Shown: positions 8,618 to 17,600 of the stretch, piece after piece
How positions within the stretch are numbered: position 1 is the stretch's first letter
How the letters are laid out: each line of letters opens with the position of its first letter
Source of the DNA: Sorangiineae bacterium NIC37A_2
Lineage (GTDB): Bacteria > Myxococcota_A > Polyangia > Polyangiales > Polyangiaceae
Reading direction: 5' to 3'
NCBI GenBank assembly: GCA_002085155.1
Contig: NASX01000043.1
Location: 1-33,410, forward strand
DNA length: 33,410 bases
Program-made: the position numbers and the translations under genes
The notes under the pieces: generated by a model
Database searches by the model: none
Told to the model about the DNA's origin: nothing
What the model saw: the letters and a program-made list of their open reading frames with translations, nothing else

Positions 8618-8623
8618 GAAAAC

Positions 8624-10039
8624 TCACTTCTTGATGGTCGCGGGCGGAGCCGGGATCGGAGCCTCGATGTTTGCGGGTGCGCTTGGAGCGGGAGCTCCTC
8701 GCTCAGCAGCGGCGGCCTCTTGTCCAGCGCGGAGGCGCGCCACCTGAGCTTTTTGTTCTTCGATCACCTCCGCGGGCAGATCCTCGAGCCACAAAGTCTT
8801 GCCGCCGTCGACCAAGGTCAGGCGGAAGGTCGCGAAAAGTCCCGAACCGGCGAAGCCATCTAGGTCAGCGCTCGTCGCCTTCTCCGCTTCAGCGATCGGT
8901 ACACCGAGCACGCCGGGCACCCCCTGCATCTCGAAGGTCCCGAGCTTCAGAAAGGGCAGGCGCCCCTCGCGGAGGCCCGCACGGCCCGGAATCGGCGGGA
9001 ACGAGGCCGGATCTTGGCCGTTCTTCTTCCAAGCCGCCGCATCGAGGGCGACAGGATAGTTCGTCGAGGTGTGCATCAGGAGGATGCCCTGTGAGGAATC
9101 GGACTCCCCGCCGTAAGCGACGGGAAGAACCAGAGCGCCGCCGCGGTAATAGATGGGATGGACCGTGGTCGCCTCCGGCGGCGCGGGCGGCTCGAAGCTG
9201 CGCACAACGAACTGGCGTCCAGCAAAATCAATGGTCGGGCGCAGATGCCGGAGCAGGTTCACGCCGATGAGCAGTTTAATAGGAGCGCCGATCTCGCGCT
9301 TCAGGCCTGAGAGGTCGCGTCCGAGCGCAGGCACGTCGCTCACCTCAATCGAACCGCCGAAGCGGAGCGAGATCCAAGAGCCTTCCTTCGAAGGAGCGTC
9401 GACGACCGTCTCTGAAGAATCGGTCGCGATCAGAGCCAGCCCCGGCTCGCCGTTGACCTCGACGGGGACAATCATCGCGGTCGTGCCCGAGCGCGGCATT
9501 TCGATCGCCGCGACGAGCCCTCCGCTCATCTCGAAGGGACGACGTCCAATTCCTTTGCGCGCGAGCTGCGCCACATCGGACGCCCACGAATCCTTCACGT
9601 CCGGATCGTTCTTCAGAGCCTCGAGCTCATCCGCCGCCTTCTCAAGCTCCCCTTGGTACCAGTAGGCGCGCCCGCGGATGCCCCGCGCGCGGCTACCGGA
9701 GAGTCCCACCGTCAGCGAGAGAGCGCGCTCGAAGTCGAGCTCCGCCAAAGCGATGTCCGCCGCGGCGAGCCGAACCTCGGGCTCTTTTGGCATGATCTTG
9801 AGCGCCTGCTCGGAGGCTGCCCGCGCGTCTTCGAGATCGCCTTGGCGATAGCTCGCGTTCGCTCGGTCGTACCACTTCTTCGCGCTCTCGGGCCACGCGG
9901 GCTCTCGCGGTCCACCACATGCCGAGAGAAGGAGGAGCGACGAAGCAGCCACGAGCCACGCGACCGAGCGCGGAGAGCGAGGCGCCTTCGGAGCAGAGCA
10001 AGATGCAGAGACGGCGGACGACGAGCGAAGCGAGATCAT
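8624..10039 (-). CDS. TPR lipoprotein with retropepsin-like domain
   Basis: Predicted lipoprotein of 471 residues. From ATG 10039 the product has a basic segment, a hydrophobic core AWLVAASSLLLL and a lipobox SAC at Cys41. An ATG/GTG-type start further upstream would push the signal peptide inward, so I prefer this one. Residues about 50-170 are helical TPR-like repeats (WYDRANASYRQGDLEDA, RGRAYWYQGELEKA). From about 190 to 330 there is a beta-rich segment resembling the retropepsin-like aspartyl protease fold, with hydrophobic strands leading to ATDSSETVVD where proteases carry D[TS]G. The Asp is kept but the Gly is Ser, so activity is doubtful. A second similar segment (LLMHTSTNYPVALDAAA) lacks an Asp-Gly motif altogether. 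A Pro/Ala/Glu-rich tail ends the protein. It is co-directional with coaD. Confidence 0.7.
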   Translation of the reverse strand: MISLRSSSAVSASCSAPKAPRSPRSVAWLVAASSLLLLSACGGPREPAWPESAKKWYDRANASYRQGDLEDARAASEQALKIMPKEPEVRLAAADIALAELDFERALSLTVGLSGSRARGIRGRAYWYQGELEKAADELEALKNDPDVKDSWASDVAQLARKGIGRRPFEMSGGLVAAIEMPRSGTTAMIVPVEVNGEPGLALIATDSSETVVDAPSKEGSWISLRFGGSIEVSDVPALGRDLSGLKREIGAPIKLLIGVNLLRHLRPTIDFAGRQFVVRSFEPPAPPEATTVHPIYYRGGALVLPVAYGGESDSSQGILLMHTSTNYPVALDAAAWKKNGQDPASFPPIPGRAGLREGRLPFLKLGTFEMQGVPGVLGVPIAEAEKATSADLDGFAGSGLFATFRLTLVDGGKTLWLEDLPAEVIEEQKAQVARLRAGQEAAAAERGAPAPSAPANIEAPIPAPPATIKK

Positions 10040-10197
10040 GAGGCGTTGTGTCCGCGGAAAAAGGCGCGCGGGGAGCGCTCTAGTTAGCGGAGCTCGGGCA
10101 AAAATGCATCTGGGGCGCAAGAGAGAATGCTCTCGAGCGCCCCAGCTCACGCCCTCTCCGCGCGATGAACGCGGCTGGCGGGATTTTTTGCAGCGAA

Positions 10198-10470
10198 TTA
10201 CTTCGCAGCAGCCTTCTTGGCGGCCTTCTTGGTTGCCTTCTTCTTGGCAGCCTTCTTCTTCGCCTTCTTCGCGGGCTTAGCAGGAGCCTCGGCCACTGCT
10301 GCCTTCTTCGCGGTGCTCTTCTTGGCAGCCTTCTTCACCGTCTTCTTGGCGGCCTTCTTGGTGGTCTTCTTAGCAACCTTCTTTGCGGCCTTCTTGGCAG
10401 GTGCCTTCTTGGCGGGTGCCTTCTTGGCAGGTGCCTTCTTTGCGGCCTTCTTGGTCTTCTTTGCAGCCAT
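10198..10470 (-). CDS. Histone H1-like Lys/Ala-rich DNA-binding protein
   Basis: A 90-residue protein made almost only of Lys, Ala, Thr and Pro in KKAAKK, KKAPAKKAP and KKTVKKAAKK units, like the C-terminal arm of eukaryotic H1 and the H1-like proteins of several bacteria. Such proteins bind DNA non-specifically through charge and help compact the chromosome. There is no globular domain. The start is decided by a strong Shine-Dalgarno: on the minus strand AGGGAGGA is followed by AATGAAC and then ATG 10470, giving a 7-nt spacing from GGAGG. The in-frame ATG 10476 is only 1 nt from GGAGG. A sigma-70-like promoter lies upstream at 10543-10572. Confidence 0.85.
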   Translation of the reverse strand: MAAKKTKKAAKKAPAKKAPAKKAPAKKAAKKVAKKTTKKAAKKTVKKAAKKSTAKKAAVAEAPAKPAKKAKKKAAKKKATKKAAKKAAAK

Positions 10471-10498
10471 GTTCATTCCTCCCTGTTGGGTTTGAGGG

Positions 10499-10525
10499 GG
10501 GATGGACGTTTTGTTCGGCCATCCC
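10499..10525. repeat. Inverted repeat in the H1-like gene leader
   Basis: GGGATGG (10499-10505) and CCATCCC (10519-10525) form a perfect 7-bp inverted repeat around a 13-nt loop. It would lie in the 5' untranslated leader just upstream of the Shine-Dalgarno sequence of the H1-like gene. It could be a leader hairpin or an operator. Confidence 0.4.
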
Positions 10526-10542
10526 GAGGGTATGTTGCAAGA

Positions 10543-10572
10543 CGTATATTGCCACCTATTGCGTTGTGTCAA
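10543..10572 (-). promoter_or_regulatory. Sigma-70-like promoter of the H1-like gene
   Basis: Read on the minus strand, a perfect -35 TTGACA (10572-10567) is followed after 18 nt by TATACG (10548-10543), a four-of-six -10. Transcription would begin near 10536, leaving a leader of about 65 nt before ATG 10470. The surrounding 350-bp divergent interval (10471-10816) also serves the OmpA gene on the other strand. There I see TTGACT (10689) and TTGACG (10742) but no matching -10 at good spacing. Confidence 0.6.
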
Positions 10573-10816
10573 CGAAAAAAATGCGATGGCCCCCGCCAAG
10601 TGGCTTGTTCCGCGCGGTTCTAGCCATGCAAACTTTTCATACGGAGCGTTTTCTCAGGGTGCATCCGTATCGATCCAGCACCTTTTCCTTGACTTCGATG
10701 GCGGCGGACCGCTCCGAAAATACTGGATTGATTTCGAAGGGTTGACGGCGTTTCTGCTCTCGCGGTAGCCCGCCCCCTCAGGAAGACGTGCCCCCGCACG
10801 TCGCAGTTCGAAAAAG

Positions 10817-11632
10817 ATGCGAGGAGTCGCCGAAACTATCCGCCCACTCCTGGGGCTCAGCGCGTTCATTTTTTTTGGATGTGGATACTCACAAGAGGAA
10901 CTCGACCAACACATTCGCACCGCCGAGTCCCTTCGAAGTGACCTCGCGACCGAACGTGCGCTGCGCAAGAAGGCGGAAGCCGACTACGCCGACGCTCTCG
11001 AAGAACTCGAGAACGTCAGGCGCGATGGTGAACAGAAAGCGCTGAGCCTGAGCACGGCACAAGCGGACCTCGAGACACAACAGCGCGCCATCGCAGAGTA
11101 CGCCGCGCGCCTCGAACAACTCGAGCAGATGCGCATCCGCTTCGAAGCTCTGCGCGAGAAGCTCGTCGGCATGACGTCGCTCGGACTCAAGGTCGTCGTC
11201 CGTGACAACCGCATCATCATCCAGCTTCCCGGCGACGTCCTGTTCGACTCCGGCAGCGACCGTTTGCGCAAAGAGGGCCAGGAAATCGTGCTTTCTGTGG
11301 CCAAAATCCTGAAAAACGATCCCGACCTGATGAAGCGTCAATTCCAGGTCGCCGGTCACACCGATAACCGCCCCTTCAAGGGCGGCATGTTCCAAGACAA
11401 CTGGGGACTGTCGGCGATGCGCGCGCGCTCGGTCGTCGAGCTCCTCGTGCGCAGCGAAGAAGAGGGAGGCGGCGGACTCCCCGCGGCCAACTGGAGCGCA
11501 GCGGGTTACGGCTCCGAGGATCCGGTCGCCGACAACTCGACGGAAGAGGGGCGCGCCAAGAACCGACGCGTCGAGCTCGTTGCTGAGCCCGACGTGCGCG
11601 AGATGCTCGACCTCAAGACCATTGGCGACTGA
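10817..11632 (+). CDS. OmpA-family peptidoglycan-binding lipoprotein with coiled coil
   Basis: Predicted outer-membrane lipoprotein of 271 residues. The signal sequence ends in FIFFGC, with Cys22 as acylation site. Residues about 27-115 are a charged, heptad-like helix (EELDQHIRTAESLRSDL through RIRFEALREKL), probably a coiled coil. The C-terminal OmpA/MotB domain (about 125-262) shows the hallmarks DVLFDSGSDRL, VAGHTDNRPF, NWGLSAMRA and AKNRRVEL. In this family the conserved Asp and Arg bind the diaminopimelate of peptidoglycan, so the protein likely tethers the outer membrane to the wall across the periplasm. The Shine-Dalgarno is weak. Its stop is separated from the next start by only 2 nt. 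Confidence 0.88.
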   Translation: MRGVAETIRPLLGLSAFIFFGCGYSQEELDQHIRTAESLRSDLATERALRKKAEADYADALEELENVRRDGEQKALSLSTAQADLETQQRAIAEYAARLEQLEQMRIRFEALREKLVGMTSLGLKVVVRDNRIIIQLPGDVLFDSGSDRLRKEGQEIVLSVAKILKNDPDLMKRQFQVAGHTDNRPFKGGMFQDNWGLSAMRARSVVELLVRSEEEGGGGLPAANWSAAGYGSEDPVADNSTEEGRAKNRRVELVAEPDVREMLDLKTIGD

Positions 11633-11634
11633 CC

Positions 11635-12615
11635 ATGCGGCGCCTCGCCTCCATCGACGTCGGAACGAACACCGTCTTGCTCTCCGTCGTCGAGCACGAC
11701 CCGGGCGCAGGCGCTGACCCCGGGAATCCAGCTATTTTCCGCGTCATCGCGGAGCGCGGCGCGATCACGCGGCTCGGCAAGAATGTCTCCCGGACGCGGC
11801 GACTCGATCCCGATCACACCCGCGCCACCCTCGACTGTCTCCGCGACTACCGCTCGCTCTTGGACGAGCTCGGCGTCTCCGAGCTCAAGGTCCTCGGCAC
11901 CAGCGCCCTGCGCGACGCCCAAGGTTCGGACCTCTTTCTCGAGGAGGCGCGCGGGATCTTGGGCGTCCCCTTGGAGGTCATCTCGGGACGCCGCGAGGCG
12001 GAGCTCACCTACAAGGGCGCGCACGTCGGCTCGCCTCTGCCCCCTTCCGGCGATCGCTTCGTCTTCGACATCGGCGGCGGCTCGACCGAGCTCATCTGGG
12101 GTTCGGGGCCGCGCTCGGTCGACCATGCGATCAGTCTGAACGTGGGCAGCGTGCGCCTCTACGAAGAGCTCAAACCGAGCGATCCGCCGACTCTGGAAGA
12201 CCTTTCGCGCCTTCAGAACCGCATCCGGGAGATGGTCGACTCCGCTCGCCTCGACCCCGCGCTCTGGGAGAAGTCGACTCTCGCGATCGGAGTCGCCGGC
12301 ACGGTGACCAGCCTGAGCGCGATCGCGCATGACGAGGGGCACGCAGAGCTCGGCGCTCAGAACGGGAAGACCCTCGAGCTCCCTCGAGCGCGCGAGGTGT
12401 TCGAAAGGCTCGCCAAGATGAGCGTGAAAGAGCGCACCCTGATCCCTTGTCTCGGTGAAGGGCGCGCTGATGTGATTGTTTGTGGAGCTGCGATCGCTCT
12501 CGCTCTCATGGAGCTCATCGACGCGGCGCGCGCCGATCGGAGTCAGCCGACCTCACTTGTCATCACCGATCGCGGGGTCCGCTACGGCGCGCTGCTCGAA
12601 CTTGTGAGCTCATAA
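11635..12615 (+). CDS. ppx: Ppx/GppA-family exopolyphosphatase
   Basis: Member of the Ppx/GppA branch of the ASKHA phosphotransferase fold, 326 residues. Visible family motifs are SIDVGTNTVLLSVVE (phosphate-1 loop), VLGTSALRDA, VISGRREAELTYKGA, FDIGGGSTELIW (phosphate-2 loop) and GVAGTVTSLSA. This is the short form of about 300-330 residues, without the C-terminal HD-like domains of E. coli Ppx. Known members hydrolyse terminal phosphate from polyphosphate or convert pppGpp to ppGpp; sequence alone does not say which. The ATG lies 2 nt after the OmpA lipoprotein stop, so the two form an operon. Confidence 0.92.
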   Translation: MRRLASIDVGTNTVLLSVVEHDPGAGADPGNPAIFRVIAERGAITRLGKNVSRTRRLDPDHTRATLDCLRDYRSLLDELGVSELKVLGTSALRDAQGSDLFLEEARGILGVPLEVISGRREAELTYKGAHVGSPLPPSGDRFVFDIGGGSTELIWGSGPRSVDHAISLNVGSVRLYEELKPSDPPTLEDLSRLQNRIREMVDSARLDPALWEKSTLAIGVAGTVTSLSAIAHDEGHAELGAQNGKTLELPRAREVFERLAKMSVKERTLIPCLGEGRADVIVCGAAIALALMELIDAARADRSQPTSLVITDRGVRYGALLELVSS

Positions 12616-12942
12616 AGCGCACTCTCACATCGACGGCGCTCCCACGGGGCTCACTCCGAGCTGGAAACCTCGGAAACCTGCGCCGTGCGCGCCCTTCCCG
12701 AGTGAGCCCCTCCGCCCAGGCCCGTCACAAGGGCCCCGAGAGCGCCCAGCGCCTTTCCGAGAAGGCTCCTTTCCGAGTGACCCCGAGCGCGCTTCCTCGA
12801 CGCCGCTCCCCTTTCATCCACGCCGACTCGGCGGGGTGGGCTCCCGTAGCCTGCGAGCGCCCACGCGACTGCCCCCCCACGACGCGCTTTCGACGCACTC
12901 GGTGAAGAACCCGCGCGGGTGTGACCCCCAACAGGTGAGACC

Positions 12943-13030
12943 CCACTCGTTCGGTCAACCCCAACTCAGGGTGAACCCAACCCCAACTCATTCGGCGAAC
13001 CAACCTCCAACTCATAGGGTCAACCCAACA
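12943..13030. repeat. Degenerate 18-24 bp tandem repeats upstream of cdnL
   Basis: Four successive units start at 12943, 12961, 12983 and 13007. Each begins CCA(A)CTC and contains a variant of GGTSAACCC: CGGTCAACC, GGGTGAACCC, CGGCGAACC and GGGTCAACCC. The spacing is 18, 22 and 24 bp. The variability in length and sequence argues against CRISPR. It could be a cluster of protein-binding half sites or a decayed minisatellite. Confidence 0.55.
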
Positions 13031-13073
13031 AGTACAGAGTCGACACCATCCGCCCCGACTGGAGTCGCCAACC

Positions 13074-13082
13074 TGTGGATAA
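13074..13082 (-). promoter_or_regulatory. Perfect consensus DnaA-box sequence
   Basis: The plus strand reads TGTGGATAA, so the minus strand gives TTATCCACA, an exact match to the high-affinity DnaA box. It lies 22 bp upstream of the -35 of the cdnL promoter. Only this single copy was found nearby, so an origin is unlikely. It may be a regulatory DnaA site or chance. Confidence 0.4.
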
Positions 13083-13088
13083 CTACCT

Positions 13089-13133
13089 CACTTCGCGAAG
13101 TGGGTTGACAGAGAGGGACCTCTCGACTAGAGT
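13089..13133 (+). promoter_or_regulatory. Strong promoter with two operator-like palindromes
   Basis: A perfect -35 TTGACA (13105-13110) and a -10 TAGAGT (13128-13133, four of six) are separated by exactly 17 bp. Immediately upstream is the perfect 14-bp palindrome CACTTCGCGAAGTG (13089-13102). The spacer itself contains GAGAGG-GA-CCTCTC (13111-13124), an inverted repeat between the two promoter elements where a bound repressor would block polymerase. Transcription would start near 13140, about 435 nt before the cdnL start codon. Confidence 0.65.
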
Positions 13134-13575
13134 TGCGCTTCTGGCGAGGTCTATCCCTCGCGCCTCAGCCCCGCCTTCCCTCGGTCATACCAAGGGCGGC
13201 TCGAGGCTACCCCGTATACGGCTCTTGAAGCAAAAACGATCGATGCACCCAGCGCCCCGGAGGCCATTTCTCCGGCTCAACTTGAAGCATCTATCACGGG
13301 GCCAGCAATAGGCAAGTTTTCGTCCGATGGGAACCGACTCGAAAAAAACTCTTCCAGTGCGAGAGCTCGGGAATGACGCGCCAGGGTCCTTGGTTAAGGA
13401 CAGAATGTGCGGATGGCCTTCCGGGTCCGGTTTGAAGCGTCGGACGAGGAACTTCGGCCCAGCGGTCAGTGTCTCGGGGCGAGACAGATCGTCTTTTTAG
13501 CGGCGGCTCGGACAGCGGGCCGAACGATTCAATTTGCGGTGCGGTCGAATAGCCGCCCCGCGACAAGGAGAAAAC

Positions 13576-14082
<507 letters not shown>

Positions 14083-14109
14083 AGCTTCGAGCTCTTCGAG
14101 GCAAGAGAG

Positions 14110-14139
14110 GCGGCGACTCCTTCGGGGTCGCCGCTTTTT
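14110..14139 (+). terminator. Rho-independent terminator of cdnL
   Basis: GCGGCGAC (14110-14117) pairs with GTCGCCGC (14127-14134). Inner pairs T-G, C-G and C-G close a TTC loop, for about 11 bp in total, and TTTTT follows directly at 14135-14139. Confidence 0.88.
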
Positions 14140-14681
14140 CTATTTGCCGCGCTCACGCCCGACGTCACTCGTCATCGTAGCGTCCGAGCGCATCGATGCT
14201 CGACCTTACGCGAGCTCCCTTGCGTCAGGGCCTTCCCTCGCCCTCGCCCTCGCGCGCGACACGTGGACCTCTGGACCAGGCCCGCAAAAAAAGCGCGACG
14301 CTGAAGCGACAAGCGGTTTCGCCCGAAGGCCCCGCGCCCGGCGCCGTTCCCGGAAACAATGACGCAAAACTCTGCCAGCGGTTACGCCCGCCCGCGAACC
14401 TGAGCTCTCTTTCACAGTCCTTCGACGCAAGAGCTCGGAAGCGCGGCTAGGAACGACAGCGTCGCGAGCTTCGTGGCTCTCCATCTCTCAATTCGATCAG
14501 TATCGACACACTCAACGACAGATCGCCTTCCCATCTATAAGCGCGATCCAGCGAGAGCAGAGAAACCCCGCGCGCAAGCGCCGCCGAAAAAGTGGCTTGT
14601 CCGGGCGCCCTGAGCCGAAAATCAACCTAGGCCAAAAGACCTAGACAGCGAACCCACATCGGCGCAAAACTATCGGCCACC
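14140..14681. other. Upstream region of the NRPS/PKS operon
   Basis: About 540 bp without a recognisable gene. It contains two near-identical 14-mers, AGCGGTTTCGCCCG (14312-14325) and AGCGGTTACGCCCG (14377-14390). A TATAAG hexamer at 14536-14541 (five of six to a -10) has only a poor -35 at the right distance. CTAGG (14627-14631) and CCTAG (14640-14644) form a short inverted repeat close to the start codon. No regulator gene, riboswitch or clear promoter could be identified. If TATAAG is used, the leader would be about 135 nt. Confidence 0.45.
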
Positions 14682-17600
14682 TTGTCAAAACTGGCGGATT
14701 TTCTGGGGAGGTTCCACGCACAGGCGCTCCGTACACCGGAGGCGACCGCTGTGTCGCTTGGTGACAGGCGGCTCACCTACCGACAACTTGAGACACGAGC
14801 GGCTCGACTCGCCCGGGTGCTCCAAGGGCGCGGTGTACAGCCTGACCAGGTTGTAGGCATCGCTGCGAACCGCAGTCCGGAGACGATCGTCGCGCTGCTC
14901 GCCGTCCTCGAAGCGGGCGCAGGGTATCTTCCGCTCGACGTCGCCTATCCGCGCGATCGACTCGCGTTCATGCTCGAGGACGCCCGCGCTGTCCTCTTGA
15001 TTGCCGAAGAGGGCGTCGACACCTCCGCCTGGGCGGGCTCGATCGAGCAGGTCCGAATCTCACCGAACAGTCCGCTGCTCGAAGAAGGAGACGGCTCCCC
15101 GCTCGGTCTTCCTTTTGTCCCCGAGCACCTCGCCTACGCCATTTATACCTCCGGCTCCACGGGGAAGCCGAAGGGCGTGGCCATGACGCGCGGCGCGCTC
15201 GATCCGCTCATCGACTGGCAAATCGAGGATTCGAAGGCCGGTCCGGGCTCTCCCACGCTCCAATTTGCCCCCCTCTCTTTCGACGTTCATTTCCAGGAGA
15301 TCTTCTCGACGATCACGACCGGCGGCGAGCTGGTCCTGATCCGTGAAGAACACCGACTCGAAGCGCGCAACTTGCTCGCGCTCATGGATCGGTCACGGAT
15401 CGAGCGGCTCTTCCTTCCGTTCATTGCGCTCCAAAGCCTGGCGGACGTCGCCGTCTCCGGTGGTATCTTCCCGAGCGCGCTGCGAGAAGTCGTCACCGCC
15501 GGCGAACAACTCCAAGTCACCCGCGCCCTGCGCGAGTTTTTCACGAGGACTTCTGCCGAGCTCTTCAATCACTACGGTCCTTCCGAGACCCACGTTGTCA
15601 CCTCCCACCGCCTCACGGGCGATCCGTCGACCTGGCCCGACCTTCCGCCCATCGGCGCTCCTCTGCCCCACGTGACTTGTTTGGTCGTCGATGACGACGG
15701 CAACGCGCTCCCCCAGGGCCAGGAAGGCGAGCTCCTCCTCGGCGGCGTCGCCGTCGCTCGAGGCTATTTGTACCGGCCCGAATTGACCGCCGAGCGCTTC
15801 ATCGAGCAGGGCGGCACGCGCTTCTACAAGACGGGAGATCTCGTGCGGCTCGAGCCGGATGGGGTCTACCAGTTCCTTGGGCGCAAGGACGGCCAGGTCA
15901 AAGTTCGCGGCTATCGCATCGAGCTCGGCGAAATTGAGGTCTTCTTCGGAGGGCAGCCGGGCGTGCAGGAAGTCGCGGCGACGGTGTACGAACCACGCCC
16001 CGGTGACAAGCGCGTCATCGCTTATCTCGTCGGCACCGATCTCGACCTCGGAAAACTCCGCCAAAAAGCCGAGGAGACGCTGCCCGAGTACATGGTCCCG
16101 TCTCAGCTCGTGCGCATGGACGCGCTCCCGCGCACGCCGAGCGGCAAGGTCGACAAGCGTTCCCTTCCCGCGCCGAGCCGCGAGCGTCCCCCGCTCGCCG
16201 TCGAGTACGTCGCGCCGAGGCCCGGACTCGAGTCGCACCTCGCGAGCATTTGGGAGTCTTTGCTCTACGTCGACAACATCGGCATCGACGACAACTTCTT
16301 CGAGCTGGGAGGAAACTCGCTCCTCGCGCTGCGCGCCGTAGCCCAAACGGAAGAACAGGCGCCGCGCCCCCTGCCCATCACGCGCTTCTTCGAGTACCCG
16401 ACCATCCGCCGCCAGGTCGCCTACCTCACCGGGGCCAAGGAGAAGAAAGATCGCAAGGCGCGCTCTTCCGCCGGAACCGGTCGGCGCATCGCGGTCATCG
16501 GCATGGCCGGGCGTTTCCCGAGCGCTGTCACGACCGAGCAGCTCTGGCAGCTTCTCTGTGAGGGGAAAGAGGGTCTGCGTCACTTCACTGCGCTCGAGCT
16601 CGAGACCGAAGACGCAAGCGACCGGACCGATCCGGATTACGTGCCGGTGCGCGGCGTGCTCGACGACGCGGACAAGTTCGATGCCCGCTTCTTTGGGGTC
16701 AGCCCCGCCGAAGCAATTCTCATCGATCCCCAGCAGCGTATCCTGCTCGAGCTCGCTTATAACGCCCTCGAAAACGCTGGTTACGCGCCCACCACCACCG
16801 ACGCTCTGATCGGCGTCTACGCGGGAACTCACAACAACAGCTACTATATCGACCGCGTCCTGAAGCACCCCGAAGCGATCGCTCGCGTCGGCGCCTTCGC
16901 GGCGATGACCGGGAACGAAAAGGACTACGTTGCTACCCGCGCCGCGCACAGGCTGAACCTGAAGGGCCCCGCGCTCAGCATTCACACCGCCTGCTCGACC
17001 TCCCTCGTCGCGATCGCAACCGCCGTCGAACACCTTCGCGCGGGCCTCTGCGACATCGCGCTCGCGGGCGGCGCCTCGCTCACCTTCCCCCAGCTCTCGG
17101 GCCACGTGTACGCCGAGGGCGGCATGCTCTCGAAGACGGGTCAAACCCGCAGCTTCGATGCGAACGCTACCGGAACCGTCTTCTCGGACGGCGCGGCCTT
17201 TGTGGTGCTGAAGCCCCTCGAGGACGCCGAGCGCGACGGCGATCACATCTACGCCGTGATCCACGGCGTCGGCATCAACAACGATGGCGGTGAGAAGTCG
17301 AGCTTCACGGCTCCGAGCATCGAAGGCCAGGCGAGCGTGATCGCGATGGCCCAGGACGACGCTGGCGTCGCCCCGGAACAGATCGACTACGTTGAGGCGC
17401 ATGGCACCGCGACGCCCGTCGGTGATCCGATCGAAGTCGAAGCGCTCACGGAGGCGTTCCGGCGCAGCACCAATGAGCGCGGCTTCTGCGCCCTCGGATC
17501 CATCAAGAGCAACCTCGGACACCTGACAGCCGCCGCAGGCGTCGCCGGTGTGATCAAAACAGCCCTCGCCCTCGAGCGGGAATTCCTTCCCCCGAGCCTC

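Larger units (their letters stand above)
12616..13575. other. Long gene-free region upstream of cdnL
   Basis: About 960 bp without a credible gene. After ppx comes an 11-bp perfect inverted repeat, GGGGCTCACTC (12646-12656) with GAGTGAGCCCC (12700-12710), without a T-run. Variants of GTGAxCCC then recur near 12702, 12777, 12919, 12935, 12970 and in the repeat block 12943-13030. Next are a DnaA-box sequence, a palindrome and the strong promoter at 13105-13133. The remaining 440 nt up to cdnL is a long leader that also contains the small palindrome CCGTATACGG near 13210. I see no open frame there with coding character. Confidence 0.6.

Noticed and set aside
12943-13030. CRISPR array
   Set aside because: Units are only 18-24 bp, differ from each other, lack unique spacers of constant length, and no cas gene is in the window.
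13074-13082. Replication origin
   Set aside because: Only one DnaA box was found, without an AT-rich unwinding element or dnaA/dnaN/parAB neighbours.
13075-13311. Small GTG-started frame between ppx and cdnL
   Set aside because: It starts inside the DnaA-box sequence, crosses the promoter elements, has no ribosome site, and its product looks like random basic sequence.
14363-14671. Pair of CGCAAAACT 9-mers exactly 300 bp apart upstream of the NRPS
   Set aside because: Nine bases in 540 bp can recur by chance, and the flanking bases do not match.
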